From Chlorobiota bacterium (GTDB lineage: Bacteria > Bacteroidota > Ignavibacteria > Tepidaquicellales > OLB5), in assembly GCA_022616535.1 (NCBI GenBank), contig JAKEEM010000045.1:1-64000 (forward strand): a stretch of DNA of 64,000 nucleotides, in the 5' to 3' direction. A program made the position numbers and the translations under genes. Shown here piece after piece: positions 7,934 through 17,087 of this stretch (position 1 is the stretch's first letter; each line of letters starts with the position of its first letter). The notes under the pieces are model-generated. The model worked only from the letters and a program-made list of their open reading frames with translations. It had not been told where the DNA came from and did not search any database.

Positions 7934-10477
7934 ATGAAGGAAAGACAAAGCTCCAGGAGAAAAGATGACTCTTCGGGTTTTTCCTTAAGCGGAAAAAGCT
8001 CACGCAGAAAGTTTGAAGAGGGTTTGCCAATCTCAAATAAAAAACAGATTCTCGGCTTCTTTTTAATTCTCTTCAGCATACTTATTGCTATCAGCATCAC
8101 ATCTTATTCCCCGGGCGATGAATCACGCCTTGAAAGCATAAACATAAGTGAGATTTTCAAAAAGGAAAACCAGTCATCCAACTATAATACATCCAACTGG
8201 CTTGGCATAGCCGGAGTTATAATTTCCGGTTTTTTTGTTAAGGGCACCTTCGGATACTTTTCCTTAATCATGCCGCTTTTGCTTATACTCTTCGGGCTGA
8301 ATATGATGCGCAAAAAGAGCCTGTTTGAGCTTATGCAGTTCTCAGTTTACTCAATTTTGCTGATGATATTTTTAGCCTCCTTAAGCGGCGTATTCAGAGC
8401 CTCCCTTGGTACAGATAAAATTCCTTATTCATTTATTGGTACAAGCGGAGAATATTTTGCCGCTGTTTCTCTTGCACTGCTTGGCTTGCTAGGAAGCTAT
8501 ATTTTGCTTTTCGGCCTTGTAATCGTATTCGGATTTTTGCTCCTTGACAGGGATATTGCCAAAACAATTGCAAGAATTAAATTTTTGTTTGAATCGGTAA
8601 GGGATAAATACCGCGCTTCTGCACAGGAGATGAAGCAAAGGCGAGAAGAAGAAAAACTCAAAGAATCCAAGAGACTCGCCATTCAAAAAGAAAGAGAAAA
8701 AATTTTAAAAACAAAAATGGGGCTTTCTTCTGAGGGTTTCCCTGAGCCACTTATTAAAGACACAAAAATCAACAGACCAGTTGAAAATGAGCTTTTAAGC
8801 AATGAAGGTTTAAGCGGAGTTAAAACTTCAGAAAAACAGCCGAATATAAAAGTAATCCCTTTTGAGATTGAAAACGGTAATCCTGAAAAGGAACAGGCGG
8901 ACTACGTGCCTGATGAATCAAAAACAGTAAAGAAGCCAAAATTTATTGAAAAAATTTCTGATGATTCTGAAGATGAAGTTCTTTACATTCCGGAAACGCT
9001 TGATGATTATAAAATGCCGTCCCATGAACTGCTGGATGAGCCTTTGAAGGAAGAGCTTGAACTAATTTCCGATGATGAGCTTAAAGAAAACGGGCGGCTG
9101 CTTCAGGCAAAGCTTTTGAATTTCGGTGTTACTATTGAAAAAGTTGTTGCAACACCGGGACCTGTAGTTACGCTGTATGAGCTAGTTCCGGCCGAGGATG
9201 TTAAATTAAGCAGAATCGAAAGCCTGCAGGATGATATTGCCCTTGCTATGAAGGCAAAGGGAATCAGGATGATTATTCCGATGCCGGGCAAGGGAACCGT
9301 TGGTGTCGAAATCCCGAATCATAAGTCCGTTATTGTTAAAATTAAAAGTGTTATCGGCTCAAAAAAGTTTAACGATTCAAATCTCCATCTTCCGATTGCA
9401 TTAGGCAAGACAATTTCCGGTGATGTTTATGTTGATGACCTCACAAAAATGCCTCACCTGCTTGTAGCCGGCTCAACCGGTTCCGGAAAGAGCGTCGGAA
9501 TAAATACAATTATTGCAAGTCTGCTGTATAAGCTTCACCCGTCGGATTTAAAATTTCTTTTAATTGACCCGAAGAAAATCGAGCTTAACTTATACAGCAA
9601 GCTGAAAAACCACTATCTCGCTGTATCGAAGGATTACAGTGAAAATATTGTAACAACCCCGCAGAATTCCGTTCTTGCGCTTAAAAGCTTGGAGTTCGAA
9701 ATGGAAAAACGATATGAGCGTCTTGCAAATGCTACGGTAAGAAACATCGACGACTATAATAAAAAATTTGCCGAAGGAAAGCTCAGGGATGACGAAAATG
9801 TAAAGCATTCGAAAATGCCGTACATAGTTGTTATTATAGATGAGCTTGCAGATTTAATGATTACCGCTGCGCGTGAGGTCGAAGAGCCTATTGCAAGGCT
9901 TGCTCAGCTGGCAAGAGCTGTGGGCATCCATTTGGTTCTTGCTACGCAAAGACCTTCGGTTGATGTTATAACCGGTGTGATTAAAGCTAATTTTCCTGCA
10001 AGGATTGCTTATCTTGTCAACTCAAAAGTTGATTCGCGCACAATTATAGATATGAACGGCGCAGAGCAGCTGCTTGGCTTGGGTGATATGCTGTATCTGC
10101 CGCCCGGTGTAGGCAAGCCGGTTAGAATTCAAAGCCCGTTTATTTCATCCGAAGAAGTTGAAAAAGTTACGGATTACATATCCTCGCAAAAAGGTTTTTC
10201 AAGACCGTACGAAATGCCGTCGATAGCTCAAAGCAAGAGGAAATCTTATTCCGATAGCGACGAAAGGGATGAGCTTTTTGAAGATGCTGCAAGAATAATT
10301 GTCCGCTACCAGCAGGGTTCAGTTTCACTGCTTCAGAGGAAGCTTAAAATCGGCTACGCGCGTGCAGCTAGAATTGTCGATGAGCTTGAAATGGCTAATA
10401 TAGTCGGACCCTTTGACGGGAGCAAAGCGCGTGAGGTCTTGGTTGAATCCGAAGCCGAGCTGGAACAGCTTATATAA
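7934..10477 (+). CDS. ftsK: DNA translocase FtsK/SpoIIIE
   Basis: 847 residues. Four to five N-terminal membrane helices (to ~205), a charged Lys/Glu-rich linker (~205-350), then the alpha-beta motor with Walker A GSTGSGKSVGIN (~512) and Walker B VVIIDELADLM (~632), the ATQRPSVDVITG segment, and a C-terminal gamma winged helix (SLLQRKLKIGYARAARIVDELE). It pumps DNA at the division septum and activates dimer resolution. The linker is short compared with E. coli FtsK, as in many non-enterics. It closes the forward housekeeping run. Confidence 0.95.
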   Translation: MKERQSSRRKDDSSGFSLSGKSSRRKFEEGLPISNKKQILGFFLILFSILIAISITSYSPGDESRLESINISEIFKKENQSSNYNTSNWLGIAGVIISGFFVKGTFGYFSLIMPLLLILFGLNMMRKKSLFELMQFSVYSILLMIFLASLSGVFRASLGTDKIPYSFIGTSGEYFAAVSLALLGLLGSYILLFGLVIVFGFLLLDRDIAKTIARIKFLFESVRDKYRASAQEMKQRREEEKLKESKRLAIQKEREKILKTKMGLSSEGFPEPLIKDTKINRPVENELLSNEGLSGVKTSEKQPNIKVIPFEIENGNPEKEQADYVPDESKTVKKPKFIEKISDDSEDEVLYIPETLDDYKMPSHELLDEPLKEELELISDDELKENGRLLQAKLLNFGVTIEKVVATPGPVVTLYELVPAEDVKLSRIESLQDDIALAMKAKGIRMIIPMPGKGTVGVEIPNHKSVIVKIKSVIGSKKFNDSNLHLPIALGKTISGDVYVDDLTKMPHLLVAGSTGSGKSVGINTIIASLLYKLHPSDLKFLLIDPKKIELNLYSKLKNHYLAVSKDYSENIVTTPQNSVLALKSLEFEMEKRYERLANATVRNIDDYNKKFAEGKLRDDENVKHSKMPYIVVIIDELADLMITAAREVEEPIARLAQLARAVGIHLVLATQRPSVDVITGVIKANFPARIAYLVNSKVDSRTIIDMNGAEQLLGLGDMLYLPPGVGKPVRIQSPFISSEEVEKVTDYISSQKGFSRPYEMPSIAQSKRKSYSDSDERDELFEDAARIIVRYQQGSVSLLQRKLKIGYARAARIVDELEMANIVGPFDGSKAREVLVESEAELEQLI

Positions 10478-10528
10478 TATTTTTGCAACCAATTGGTGCC
10501 TTATGACATCTAATTGCTAAATCCATTA

Positions 10529-12964
10529 ATGAATTTTTGTTTAAAAATAGCTGCTTTACTGGTTTTTGTCTTTTCTTTTGCACTTAATTCACAGGAAACG
10601 GGCAAAATTACAGGCAGAATCACTGACTCCAAAACCTCGGCAGGACTCCGAGCAGAGCTAAGGTTATTTCTTTCTCCTGAAACATTTATAAGCGGTACGA
10701 AATGCGATTCAAGCGGTTCTTTCAGCTTTGAAAAATTGAATTCGGGTACTTATAAGCTCGAAGTGAGTCTGATAGAGTATTCAACTCTAACAGTAGATAA
10801 CATTAAATTAAATTACGGAGAAACCCTTTTAATGGATACCCTTAAATTGAAAAAGCAGAATATTTCTACCGGTGAAATACTTGTTGAAGATGAAAAAAGT
10901 CTTGTGGAGTTCAGCCAGGATAAAAAAATATTCAATGTCGATAAGTCAATGCTAAGCAAGGGCGGGACAGCAATCGATGTGCTGAAGAAGGTTCCTATGG
11001 TTGATGTTGACGTAAACGACAACGTGAGCTTACGAGGCAGCCAGAACGTGAAAATTTTGATTGACGATAAGCCCTCGCGTTATGCAAGCTTAAAGCAAAT
11101 TCCCGCCGATGCAATTGAAAGAGTTGAGCTTATAACAAATCCCCCGGCCAAATACGAGGCTGAAGGAGTAACCGGCATAATAAACATTGTAATGAAGAAA
11201 TCCGAGAAGCTCGGATTTACAGGCAGTGCAAATCTCGGCGGCAATTACTCCCAAAGGTTCAGCGGGTGGGGCGGCACGGACCTGAACTTCAAAAAAAACA
11301 AATTAACTATCTTCAGCGGGCTTTATTCGGGAACGTGGAATAACCCATATAAATTTAACAGTACAACTGAGTATTTCTCACCCATATCGTCACTGCTCAT
11401 GAGCGGCTCCGGCAGAAGCCACGGCAACTGGCTCTGGGGTCAGGGGGGTGTTGAATACGAGTTTTCACCGGGTAAAACAATTGGCTTTGAAGGCAGCATT
11501 GGCACCGGAAAATGGTTTAATAAGGACGACTCCCGAAGCGATAACCTTAATTCAACAGGCGGTATGACATCGTTTTTTACCCAGCTTAATGATAGAAACG
11601 GGCTGTGGGAAAATATTACAGGGAGTCTTTATTTTAATAATAAGCTTAATGAATTAGGAGAGGAGTTAAGCGGAGATTTAACCTTAACCAGAAACAGAAA
11701 TGAGAATAAGTTTTCGTTTATTAAGCATGACTACGATTCACTTTCGGTTCTTTCAAATCTGCCGTTAGACCAAAGAGATACAACGATGATTAAATCCTAT
11801 AATATCAACGCACAGCTTGATTATATTCATCCTTTCACAAAAGTAACTAAAATAGAAACCGGGTACAAGGGAACATTCCGGTTTAACGATAATAATTTTA
11901 CCTCTGATACTCTTGATTACATAATTAATAATTACGTGAACAATCAAAGCATAACGAATCATTTTAAGTTTGATGAATACATAAGCGCAGCTTATGCAAT
12001 GTTTTCAAGCTCGTTCGGGGGCTTCAGCTTCAAGCTTGGATTGAGGGCTGAGCAGACAAATACAAAAGGCCAGCTCTTAACAAACTCTCAAGACTTTACG
12101 CAGAATTATTTCGATATTTTTCCGACTGTAAATTTATCTCAGAAAATCGGCACCGCGCACCAGCTTCAGTTAAGCTACAGCCGAAGAATTACAAGACCAA
12201 ATATATGGCGGCTTAACCCGTTTGTTAACAAGCGAAATCCGAGATTTATCTTTGTCGGCAATCCCCAGCTTAAGCCGGAATTTACCGATTCTTACGAGCT
12301 GAGCTTTATGTTTTATTCAAGTGTAATTTCAATAACGCCTATTGGGTTTTTCAGGCAAAACCATGACGTAATTTCAAGCTACAGTTATTTAATAGACAGC
12401 AATGTTTCGGTTACCACATACAGAAACGCAACGGGCTCAAAAGCTTATGGCATGGATTTGCTGCTAAGCTCAAGAACGCTGAGCTGGCTTAACCTTAATG
12501 CAACTATTAGTCTGTATAACACTAAGTTTGATTCCGACCCGTTATTAACCGATTATGCGCAGGAAGAAGGTTTTTCGTGGAAAGCAAATATTCGCACCAC
12601 ATTTACACTGCCGGGCTTATTTAATATAGAGCTATACTACACATATACAGGGAAAAAAGTTAATGCTCAGGGATTTGAAGTGCCCTCTTCGAATTTTGAT
12701 ATGGCTATCAGCAAAACTCTGCTTAAAGATAAGCTTACCTTAAGCTTAAGAGGCGGTGATATTTTTAAAACCGTTCAGTGGGGGCAGGATGTGAGTGCCT
12801 CCGGCTATAAATCCTCATTCAGAAATGACTGGAGCTCACGCAATGTTTCCATAAGTATTTCTTACCGGTTCGGAAACACGGATGAGTATTTCCAAAAGAA
12901 GAAGAAAACCAAACAAAACACTAACGAAGGAACCGACCAGCAGGATAGTAACCAGGGAAGGTAG
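10529..12964 (+). CDS. TonB-dependent receptor-like outer membrane protein
   Basis: 811 residues from the ATG at 10529 (a TTG at 10514 is possible). A signal peptide is followed by a carboxypeptidase-regulatory-like domain (GKITGRITDSKTSAGL), a plug (IDVLKKVPMVDVDVNDNVSL, IERVELITNPPAKYEAEG) and a long barrel with alternating aromatic strands, ending SISISYRFG. This is the 'outer membrane beta-barrel family' variety related to TonB receptors. A TATATTTG-like -7 box (TATTTTTG, 10478-10485) precedes it without a good -33. Oddly, a Lys/Gln-rich soluble tail of ~27 residues follows the last strand. The substrate is unknown. Confidence 0.85.
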   Translation: MNFCLKIAALLVFVFSFALNSQETGKITGRITDSKTSAGLRAELRLFLSPETFISGTKCDSSGSFSFEKLNSGTYKLEVSLIEYSTLTVDNIKLNYGETLLMDTLKLKKQNISTGEILVEDEKSLVEFSQDKKIFNVDKSMLSKGGTAIDVLKKVPMVDVDVNDNVSLRGSQNVKILIDDKPSRYASLKQIPADAIERVELITNPPAKYEAEGVTGIINIVMKKSEKLGFTGSANLGGNYSQRFSGWGGTDLNFKKNKLTIFSGLYSGTWNNPYKFNSTTEYFSPISSLLMSGSGRSHGNWLWGQGGVEYEFSPGKTIGFEGSIGTGKWFNKDDSRSDNLNSTGGMTSFFTQLNDRNGLWENITGSLYFNNKLNELGEELSGDLTLTRNRNENKFSFIKHDYDSLSVLSNLPLDQRDTTMIKSYNINAQLDYIHPFTKVTKIETGYKGTFRFNDNNFTSDTLDYIINNYVNNQSITNHFKFDEYISAAYAMFSSSFGGFSFKLGLRAEQTNTKGQLLTNSQDFTQNYFDIFPTVNLSQKIGTAHQLQLSYSRRITRPNIWRLNPFVNKRNPRFIFVGNPQLKPEFTDSYELSFMFYSSVISITPIGFFRQNHDVISSYSYLIDSNVSVTTYRNATGSKAYGMDLLLSSRTLSWLNLNATISLYNTKFDSDPLLTDYAQEEGFSWKANIRTTFTLPGLFNIELYYTYTGKKVNAQGFEVPSSNFDMAISKTLLKDKLTLSLRGGDIFKTVQWGQDVSASGYKSSFRNDWSSRNVSISISYRFGNTDEYFQKKKKTKQNTNEGTDQQDSNQGR

Positions 12965-13041
12965 TGGGGGTATGGACAATTGTCTTGTATTTAGGGACAA
13001 AAGTCTATATATTTGTTAAGAATTATAATATCATACCTTGG

Positions 13042-13476
13042 ATGGAAAATCATTCTTTAAAAGAAAAAAAATCGGTAATTTCCAGATATAAAAACAGTTT
13101 TGAAAATCCGTATAAAATTGTTGAAACTGCAAAAAGAGGACTAAACGCCTCAGTTTTTTTTGATGTTTCGCTAATTACCGGCATTAGCAGGGGGAGTCTT
13201 GCTAAATTGCTGAATTCTTCTTTAAAAACCTTTGTGAGGTATAGAAGAAACCGAACGAAGCTAAATCCTTCCAGCAGCGAGTTTTTGTTAAAAATTCTTG
13301 CTTTATTTTACAAGGGTAAGGAAGTTTTTGGAAATACAGAACATTTCAAAAAATGGCTTGATAAACCGGCTTACGGATTAGGCGGGGTTAGACCAGTAGA
13401 ATTAATGAAAACGCATACCGGGGTTGATTTAATTTATGAAGAGTTAAAAAGAATTGAGTTTGGTGATTTGGCTTAA
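13042..13476 (+). CDS. Xre/ParS-type antitoxin with toxin-binding domain
   Basis: 144 residues from the ATG at 13042. The open frame extends to a GTG at 12964 that overlaps the upstream gene, but the internal ATG gives the usual family length. An N-terminal helical Xre-like part (FFDVSLITGISRGSLAKLL, ~50-68) is followed by the DUF2384/MbcA-ParS-Xre domain (ALFYKGKEVFG, FKKWLDKPAYGLGGVRPVEL). In known pairs this protein neutralises the RES toxin and represses its own operon. Stop and start codons of antitoxin and toxin overlap by one base. Confidence 0.85.
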   Translation: MENHSLKEKKSVISRYKNSFENPYKIVETAKRGLNASVFFDVSLITGISRGSLAKLLNSSLKTFVRYRRNRTKLNPSSSEFLLKILALFYKGKEVFGNTEHFKKWLDKPAYGLGGVRPVELMKTHTGVDLIYEELKRIEFGDLA

Positions 13477-13925
13477 TGGACGTATATAAAATTACGCTTG
13501 CAAAATGGTCTAAATCTTTGAAAACTTCGGGTAACCCTGCAAGGTGGAATTCAAAAAAGAAATATATGATTTATACATCAGGTTCTCGTGCATTAGCCTG
13601 CCTGGAAAATATTGTTCACAGAACAGGAGAAGGATTGAATGATGCATTTAAGATTATGACGATTCGTATTCCTGGGGGGATATTAATTGAAGAAATTAAA
13701 TCATCTAAGCTGCCTCCAAATTGGACCAATTATAAGAATTACATTCATTGTCAGTCGATTGGGGATAGCTGGCTTGATAAGGTATCTTCGGCAGTTTTAA
13801 AGGTCCCTTCGGCTATTATTATGAACGAATATAATTACCTAATAAACCCTGCCCATGCGGATTTTAAGAAGATAAAGCTGAGTAAAGTTGAGGATTTTAA
13901 GTTTGATACGCGATTGAAATCGTAA
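13476..13925 (+). CDS. RES-domain toxin
   Basis: 149 residues, a typical RES toxin. The three namesake residues can be placed: Arg23 in GNPARW, Glu44 in RALACLENIVH and Ser112 in KVPSAIIMNEYNYLINP. RES toxins are NAD+ phosphorylases or glycohydrolases that deplete NAD+ in the cytosol when free of antitoxin. All catalytic positions look intact, so the pair is probably functional. It sits between a receptor gene and lolA with no sign of a mobile element. Confidence 0.88.
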   Translation: MDVYKITLAKWSKSLKTSGNPARWNSKKKYMIYTSGSRALACLENIVHRTGEGLNDAFKIMTIRIPGGILIEEIKSSKLPPNWTNYKNYIHCQSIGDSWLDKVSSAVLKVPSAIIMNEYNYLINPAHADFKKIKLSKVEDFKFDTRLKS

Positions 13926-13978
13926 TTTGGAAATATGTTTGTCCGTTCTTTTCCACTGTTTATTACATTAAAGTTAAT

Positions 13979-14009
13979 TAATTTTGCATAATTTACGATT
14001 TTAGGAGAG
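13979..14009 (+). promoter_or_regulatory. -7 box and ribosome binding site of lolA
   Basis: TAATTTTG (13979-13986) matches TAnnTTTG; the -33 position about 20 bases upstream reads CTG rather than TTG. AGGAGAG at 14003-14009 sits 7 bases before the ATG and fixes the start. Confidence 0.55.
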
Positions 14010-14016
14010 ATTTAAA

Positions 14017-14649
14017 ATGAATAAGTTTCTATCAGCAATAATAATGGGTTTGTTTTCAGCCTCTGCTATCTTTGCTCAGGATGATATTACCGCTCAGGAA
14101 ATAATTCAGAACGTTCAAAATGCATATAAAGATATTTCCGATGCAAAGGCATCGTTTACACAGACCATAAAATTTAATAAATCCAAAGCACAGACTTCTT
14201 CCGGAACACTCTACATCAAAAAGGAAAACAAGTACAGGATTGAAACCGCATCACAAACCATAGTTACTGACGGCAGCACATCGTGGTCATACACCCCGGG
14301 CAAGAAGCAGGTTATAATAGATAATTATAAAGAAACCGGCAATACATTCTCTCCAAACAAATATCTTTTCCAGTATCCGGAAAATTTTTATTCGGATTTA
14401 GCAGGAACCGAAAAAATGGGGGGTTTTGATGTTTACGTACTTACTCTTAAGCCAAGAGAAAGCGGCTACGTTAAATCCGCAAAGCTCTGGGTGGGCAAGG
14501 ACGACTGGATGATAAAGAAAATTCATATCATCACCGAAGAATCCTCATTAACTTATTCTGTAAAAAATATTCAAACAAATACGGGTATAAGCAATTCAAA
14601 ATTTACATTTACTCCCCCTGAGGGCACTGAAGTAATTGATATGAGATAA
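14017..14649 (+). CDS. lolA: Outer membrane lipoprotein carrier LolA
   Basis: 210 residues. Signal peptide (MNKFLSAIIMGLFSASAIFAQ), then the LolA half-barrel with the usual opening (AQEIIQNVQNAYKDISDAKASFTQ cut here to family form), GTLYIKKENKYRIE, TDGSTSWSYTPGKKQV and a late LWVGKDDWMIKKIHI strand. It shuttles lipoproteins through the periplasm from LolCDE to the outer membrane. It starts from its own promoter and strong Shine-Dalgarno sequence, and is followed after 11 bp by a membrane protein that may share the transcript. Confidence 0.88.
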   Translation: MNKFLSAIIMGLFSASAIFAQDDITAQEIIQNVQNAYKDISDAKASFTQTIKFNKSKAQTSSGTLYIKKENKYRIETASQTIVTDGSTSWSYTPGKKQVIIDNYKETGNTFSPNKYLFQYPENFYSDLAGTEKMGGFDVYVLTLKPRESGYVKSAKLWVGKDDWMIKKIHIITEESSLTYSVKNIQTNTGISNSKFTFTPPEGTEVIDMR

Positions 14650-14660
14650 AAAAAGAAAGC

Positions 14661-15701
14661 TTGAGCCGCGGTAGAAAAATTAATATAATAATCAGCACGC
14701 TTCTTTTAGCTTTATTCTTATATCTGGCATTCAGAAACGTTAACACCAACGAGCTGTTAAATATTTTAAAAACTACTAATTACCTTTATGTTATTATTGG
14801 AATCTTTGTCGGTGTAGTCGCAGGTTCTGCAATCAGAGCATTAAGGTGGGGTGTGCTGCTTGAGCCGGTGAAAAAAGACATTAATTTTAACAACCTTTTT
14901 GCAACCACTGTAATCGGTTATATGTTAAATAACCTTTTGCCGCGTTCAGGAGAAATTGTAAGACCTTATCTGCTCGGCAGGCATGAAAACATTTCCCGCG
15001 CGTCTGCTTTTGCAACTGTTATTGTTGAAAGAATTATCGATACGATTATGTTTTTGCTTATGTTCGGAATTGCCCTTATCTATTTCAAGGAACGAATTAC
15101 CAATGCTATTCCGCAAATCGGCTCAGCTGTGCTCATACTTGTTGCTTTTATTTTCCTGCTCCTTGCGTGGATTTTATTTATGATGGCTAAACCGGAATTG
15201 AGCTTGAAAATAGTGAAGTTTTTCACAAAGTTTTTGCCGGATAAGCTTCATAAAAAAGTTGACAGTATTTTCATCTCGCTTTTAAGCGGATTTGACGTCT
15301 TAAAAAAACCGGCTCTGTTTTTCAGAATAGCATTGTACTCTGTTTTGCTTTGGTCGGCATATTTAATGAGCACTTATATACCGTTTTATTCATTCGATAT
15401 ACTGGTGGTAAACGAAGGGACAAGCCTGCTTCGCGGACTGTGGGATGCCAATTTGCTGCTTGTGCTTATTAACGTTGCTATGTTTATACCGGCTCCGGCA
15501 GCAACGGGACCGTATCATTACATATGCAAAGTTACGCTGGTCAATATGTTCTCAGTTTCAGAAAGCAAAGCGCTAGGTTACGGAACAGCAACTCACGCTG
15601 TTATGTTCATAATGTTTCTTGTGCTCGGATTGTACTTTTTTATAACGTCGCAGTATAAGTTTTCTGAAATCAAAGCTTCGCAGGAAGCTGTTAATTCATA
15701 A
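14661..15701 (+). CDS. Flippase-like membrane protein (LPG synthase TM region family)
   Basis: 346 residues, about eight membrane helices. Family signatures of the lysylphosphatidylglycerol synthase transmembrane region/UPF0104 group: ALRWGVLLEPVKK, the conserved GYMLNNLLPRSGEIVRPYLLG (quoted as MLNNLLPRSGEIVRPYLL, ~96-113) and FATVIVERIIDT. Members flip or transfer lipid-linked groups; the substrate is unknown here. The start is a TTG. The LPS-type neighbour lolA and the downstream ugd place it in an envelope context. Confidence 0.75.
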   Translation: MSRGRKINIIISTLLLALFLYLAFRNVNTNELLNILKTTNYLYVIIGIFVGVVAGSAIRALRWGVLLEPVKKDINFNNLFATTVIGYMLNNLLPRSGEIVRPYLLGRHENISRASAFATVIVERIIDTIMFLLMFGIALIYFKERITNAIPQIGSAVLILVAFIFLLLAWILFMMAKPELSLKIVKFFTKFLPDKLHKKVDSIFISLLSGFDVLKKPALFFRIALYSVLLWSAYLMSTYIPFYSFDILVVNEGTSLLRGLWDANLLLVLINVAMFIPAPAATGPYHYICKVTLVNMFSVSESKALGYGTATHAVMFIMFLVLGLYFFITSQYKFSEIKASQEAVNS

Positions 15702-15733
15702 TTCAAAATTAAAAATTCATAATTGCTTTTTAA

Positions 15734-17041
15734 ATGAAAATCGGAATAATCGGAACCGGATATGTGGGCTTAGTAACGGGGGTTTGCTTCGCTGAAGGAG
15801 GAAACAATGTTATTTGCATGGATGTTGATGAAAGGAAAATCGACCGCCTTAAAAAGGGCGACCCTGTTATTTACGAGCCGGGGCTAGAGGAGCTTTTAAA
15901 AAAGAACATTGAGGAATCGAGGGTAAGTTTTACTACAAGCTTGAAGGAAACAGTCCATTCAAGCGATGTTATTTTTTTATGCCTGCCCACTCCGCCCCTT
16001 GAAGACGGCTCAGTTAACCTGAAGCACGTGCTTGATGTTTCCTCAAAAATTGCTAAGTATATAAACGGATATAAAATTATTATAAGCAAAAGCACCGTGC
16101 CGGTTGGGACTTGCGATAGGATTAAGAAAATTATTTCCAAAAAGACTAGAAAAAAATTTGACGTCGTTTCAAATCCCGAATTTTTAAAGGAAGGGGCTGC
16201 GGTCAGTGATTTTATGTCTCCTGATAGAGTCGTTATCGGAACCCGCAGTAAAAAAGCCGCTGAAATTATGCGGGGACTCTACAGCAGCTTTATGCGCGTA
16301 TCGGAAAGAATTATTTTAATGGATGAACGCTCAAGCGAGCTTACCAAATATGCGGCAAACTCAATGCTTGCTCTCAGGATTTCATTTATGAATGAGCTTT
16401 CGCAGCTGAGTGAAAGGGTCCGGGCAGATATCGATATGATTCGCCATGGCATCGGCTCCGACATGCGCATTGGCTCAAGCTTTTTATTCCCCGGTGTCGG
16501 CTATGGCGGCAGCTGTTTCCCTAAAGACGTTAAGGGGCTTTTAAAAACCGCCCAGGAATATAAATACGATTTCAAAATTCTTAAGGCAATCGATGAAATT
16601 AACCGAAGACAGAAGCTATTGTTTGTTAGCAAAATTTTAAAACATTATAAAAACAATATCAGAGGAAAAACTTTTACAATCTGGGGCTTATCGTATAAAC
16701 CGAGAACCGATGATTTAAGGGAAGCGCCGTCACTGACAATTATCGAGTTACTGCTAAAAGCTGGAGCTAAAATCAACGCCTGCGACCCGGTTGCAAACGG
16801 TAACTTTAAATCGCTTTACGGAAGGCAATTCAAAGGCGTAAAGCTGTTTGAGGATAATTACAAAGCGCTTAAAAACTCGTACGGACTGATACTCGTAACC
16901 GAATGGAACGAATTCCGCAGCCTTGATATTGATAAAATGAAAAAGATTATGAAGGGTAAGGTAATCTTCGACGGGCGCAACATTTACGACCCTAAATTTA
17001 TAAAGTCGAACGGCTTTAAATATTACGGAATTGGGAAGTAG
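15734..17041 (+). CDS. ugd: UDP-glucose 6-dehydrogenase
   Basis: 435 residues, normal length. Rossmann GIIGTGYVGLVTGVCFAEGG (1-23), the STVPVGT segment (~120), NPEFLKEGAAVSDFM, and the catalytic Cys in GVGYGGSCFPKDVKG (~residue 260). The C-terminal UDP-binding domain has GLSYKPRTDDLREAPS. It oxidises UDP-glucose to UDP-glucuronate for envelope polysaccharides using two NAD+. The flanking flippase-like gene fits a surface glycan role, though no glycan cluster follows. Confidence 0.93.
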   Translation: MKIGIIGTGYVGLVTGVCFAEGGNNVICMDVDERKIDRLKKGDPVIYEPGLEELLKKNIEESRVSFTTSLKETVHSSDVIFLCLPTPPLEDGSVNLKHVLDVSSKIAKYINGYKIIISKSTVPVGTCDRIKKIISKKTRKKFDVVSNPEFLKEGAAVSDFMSPDRVVIGTRSKKAAEIMRGLYSSFMRVSERIILMDERSSELTKYAANSMLALRISFMNELSQLSERVRADIDMIRHGIGSDMRIGSSFLFPGVGYGGSCFPKDVKGLLKTAQEYKYDFKILKAIDEINRRQKLLFVSKILKHYKNNIRGKTFTIWGLSYKPRTDDLREAPSLTIIELLLKAGAKINACDPVANGNFKSLYGRQFKGVKLFEDNYKALKNSYGLILVTEWNEFRSLDIDKMKKIMKGKVIFDGRNIYDPKFIKSNGFKYYGIGK

Positions 17042-17087
17042 TTAAATAATGAAGGATGAAATTATTTAGTTTATTGTTATTAGGTTT

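Noticed and set aside
12964-13041. N-terminal extension of the antitoxin from a GTG
   Set aside because: It overlaps the receptor stop codon, encodes hydrophobic residues foreign to the family and has no ribosome binding site.
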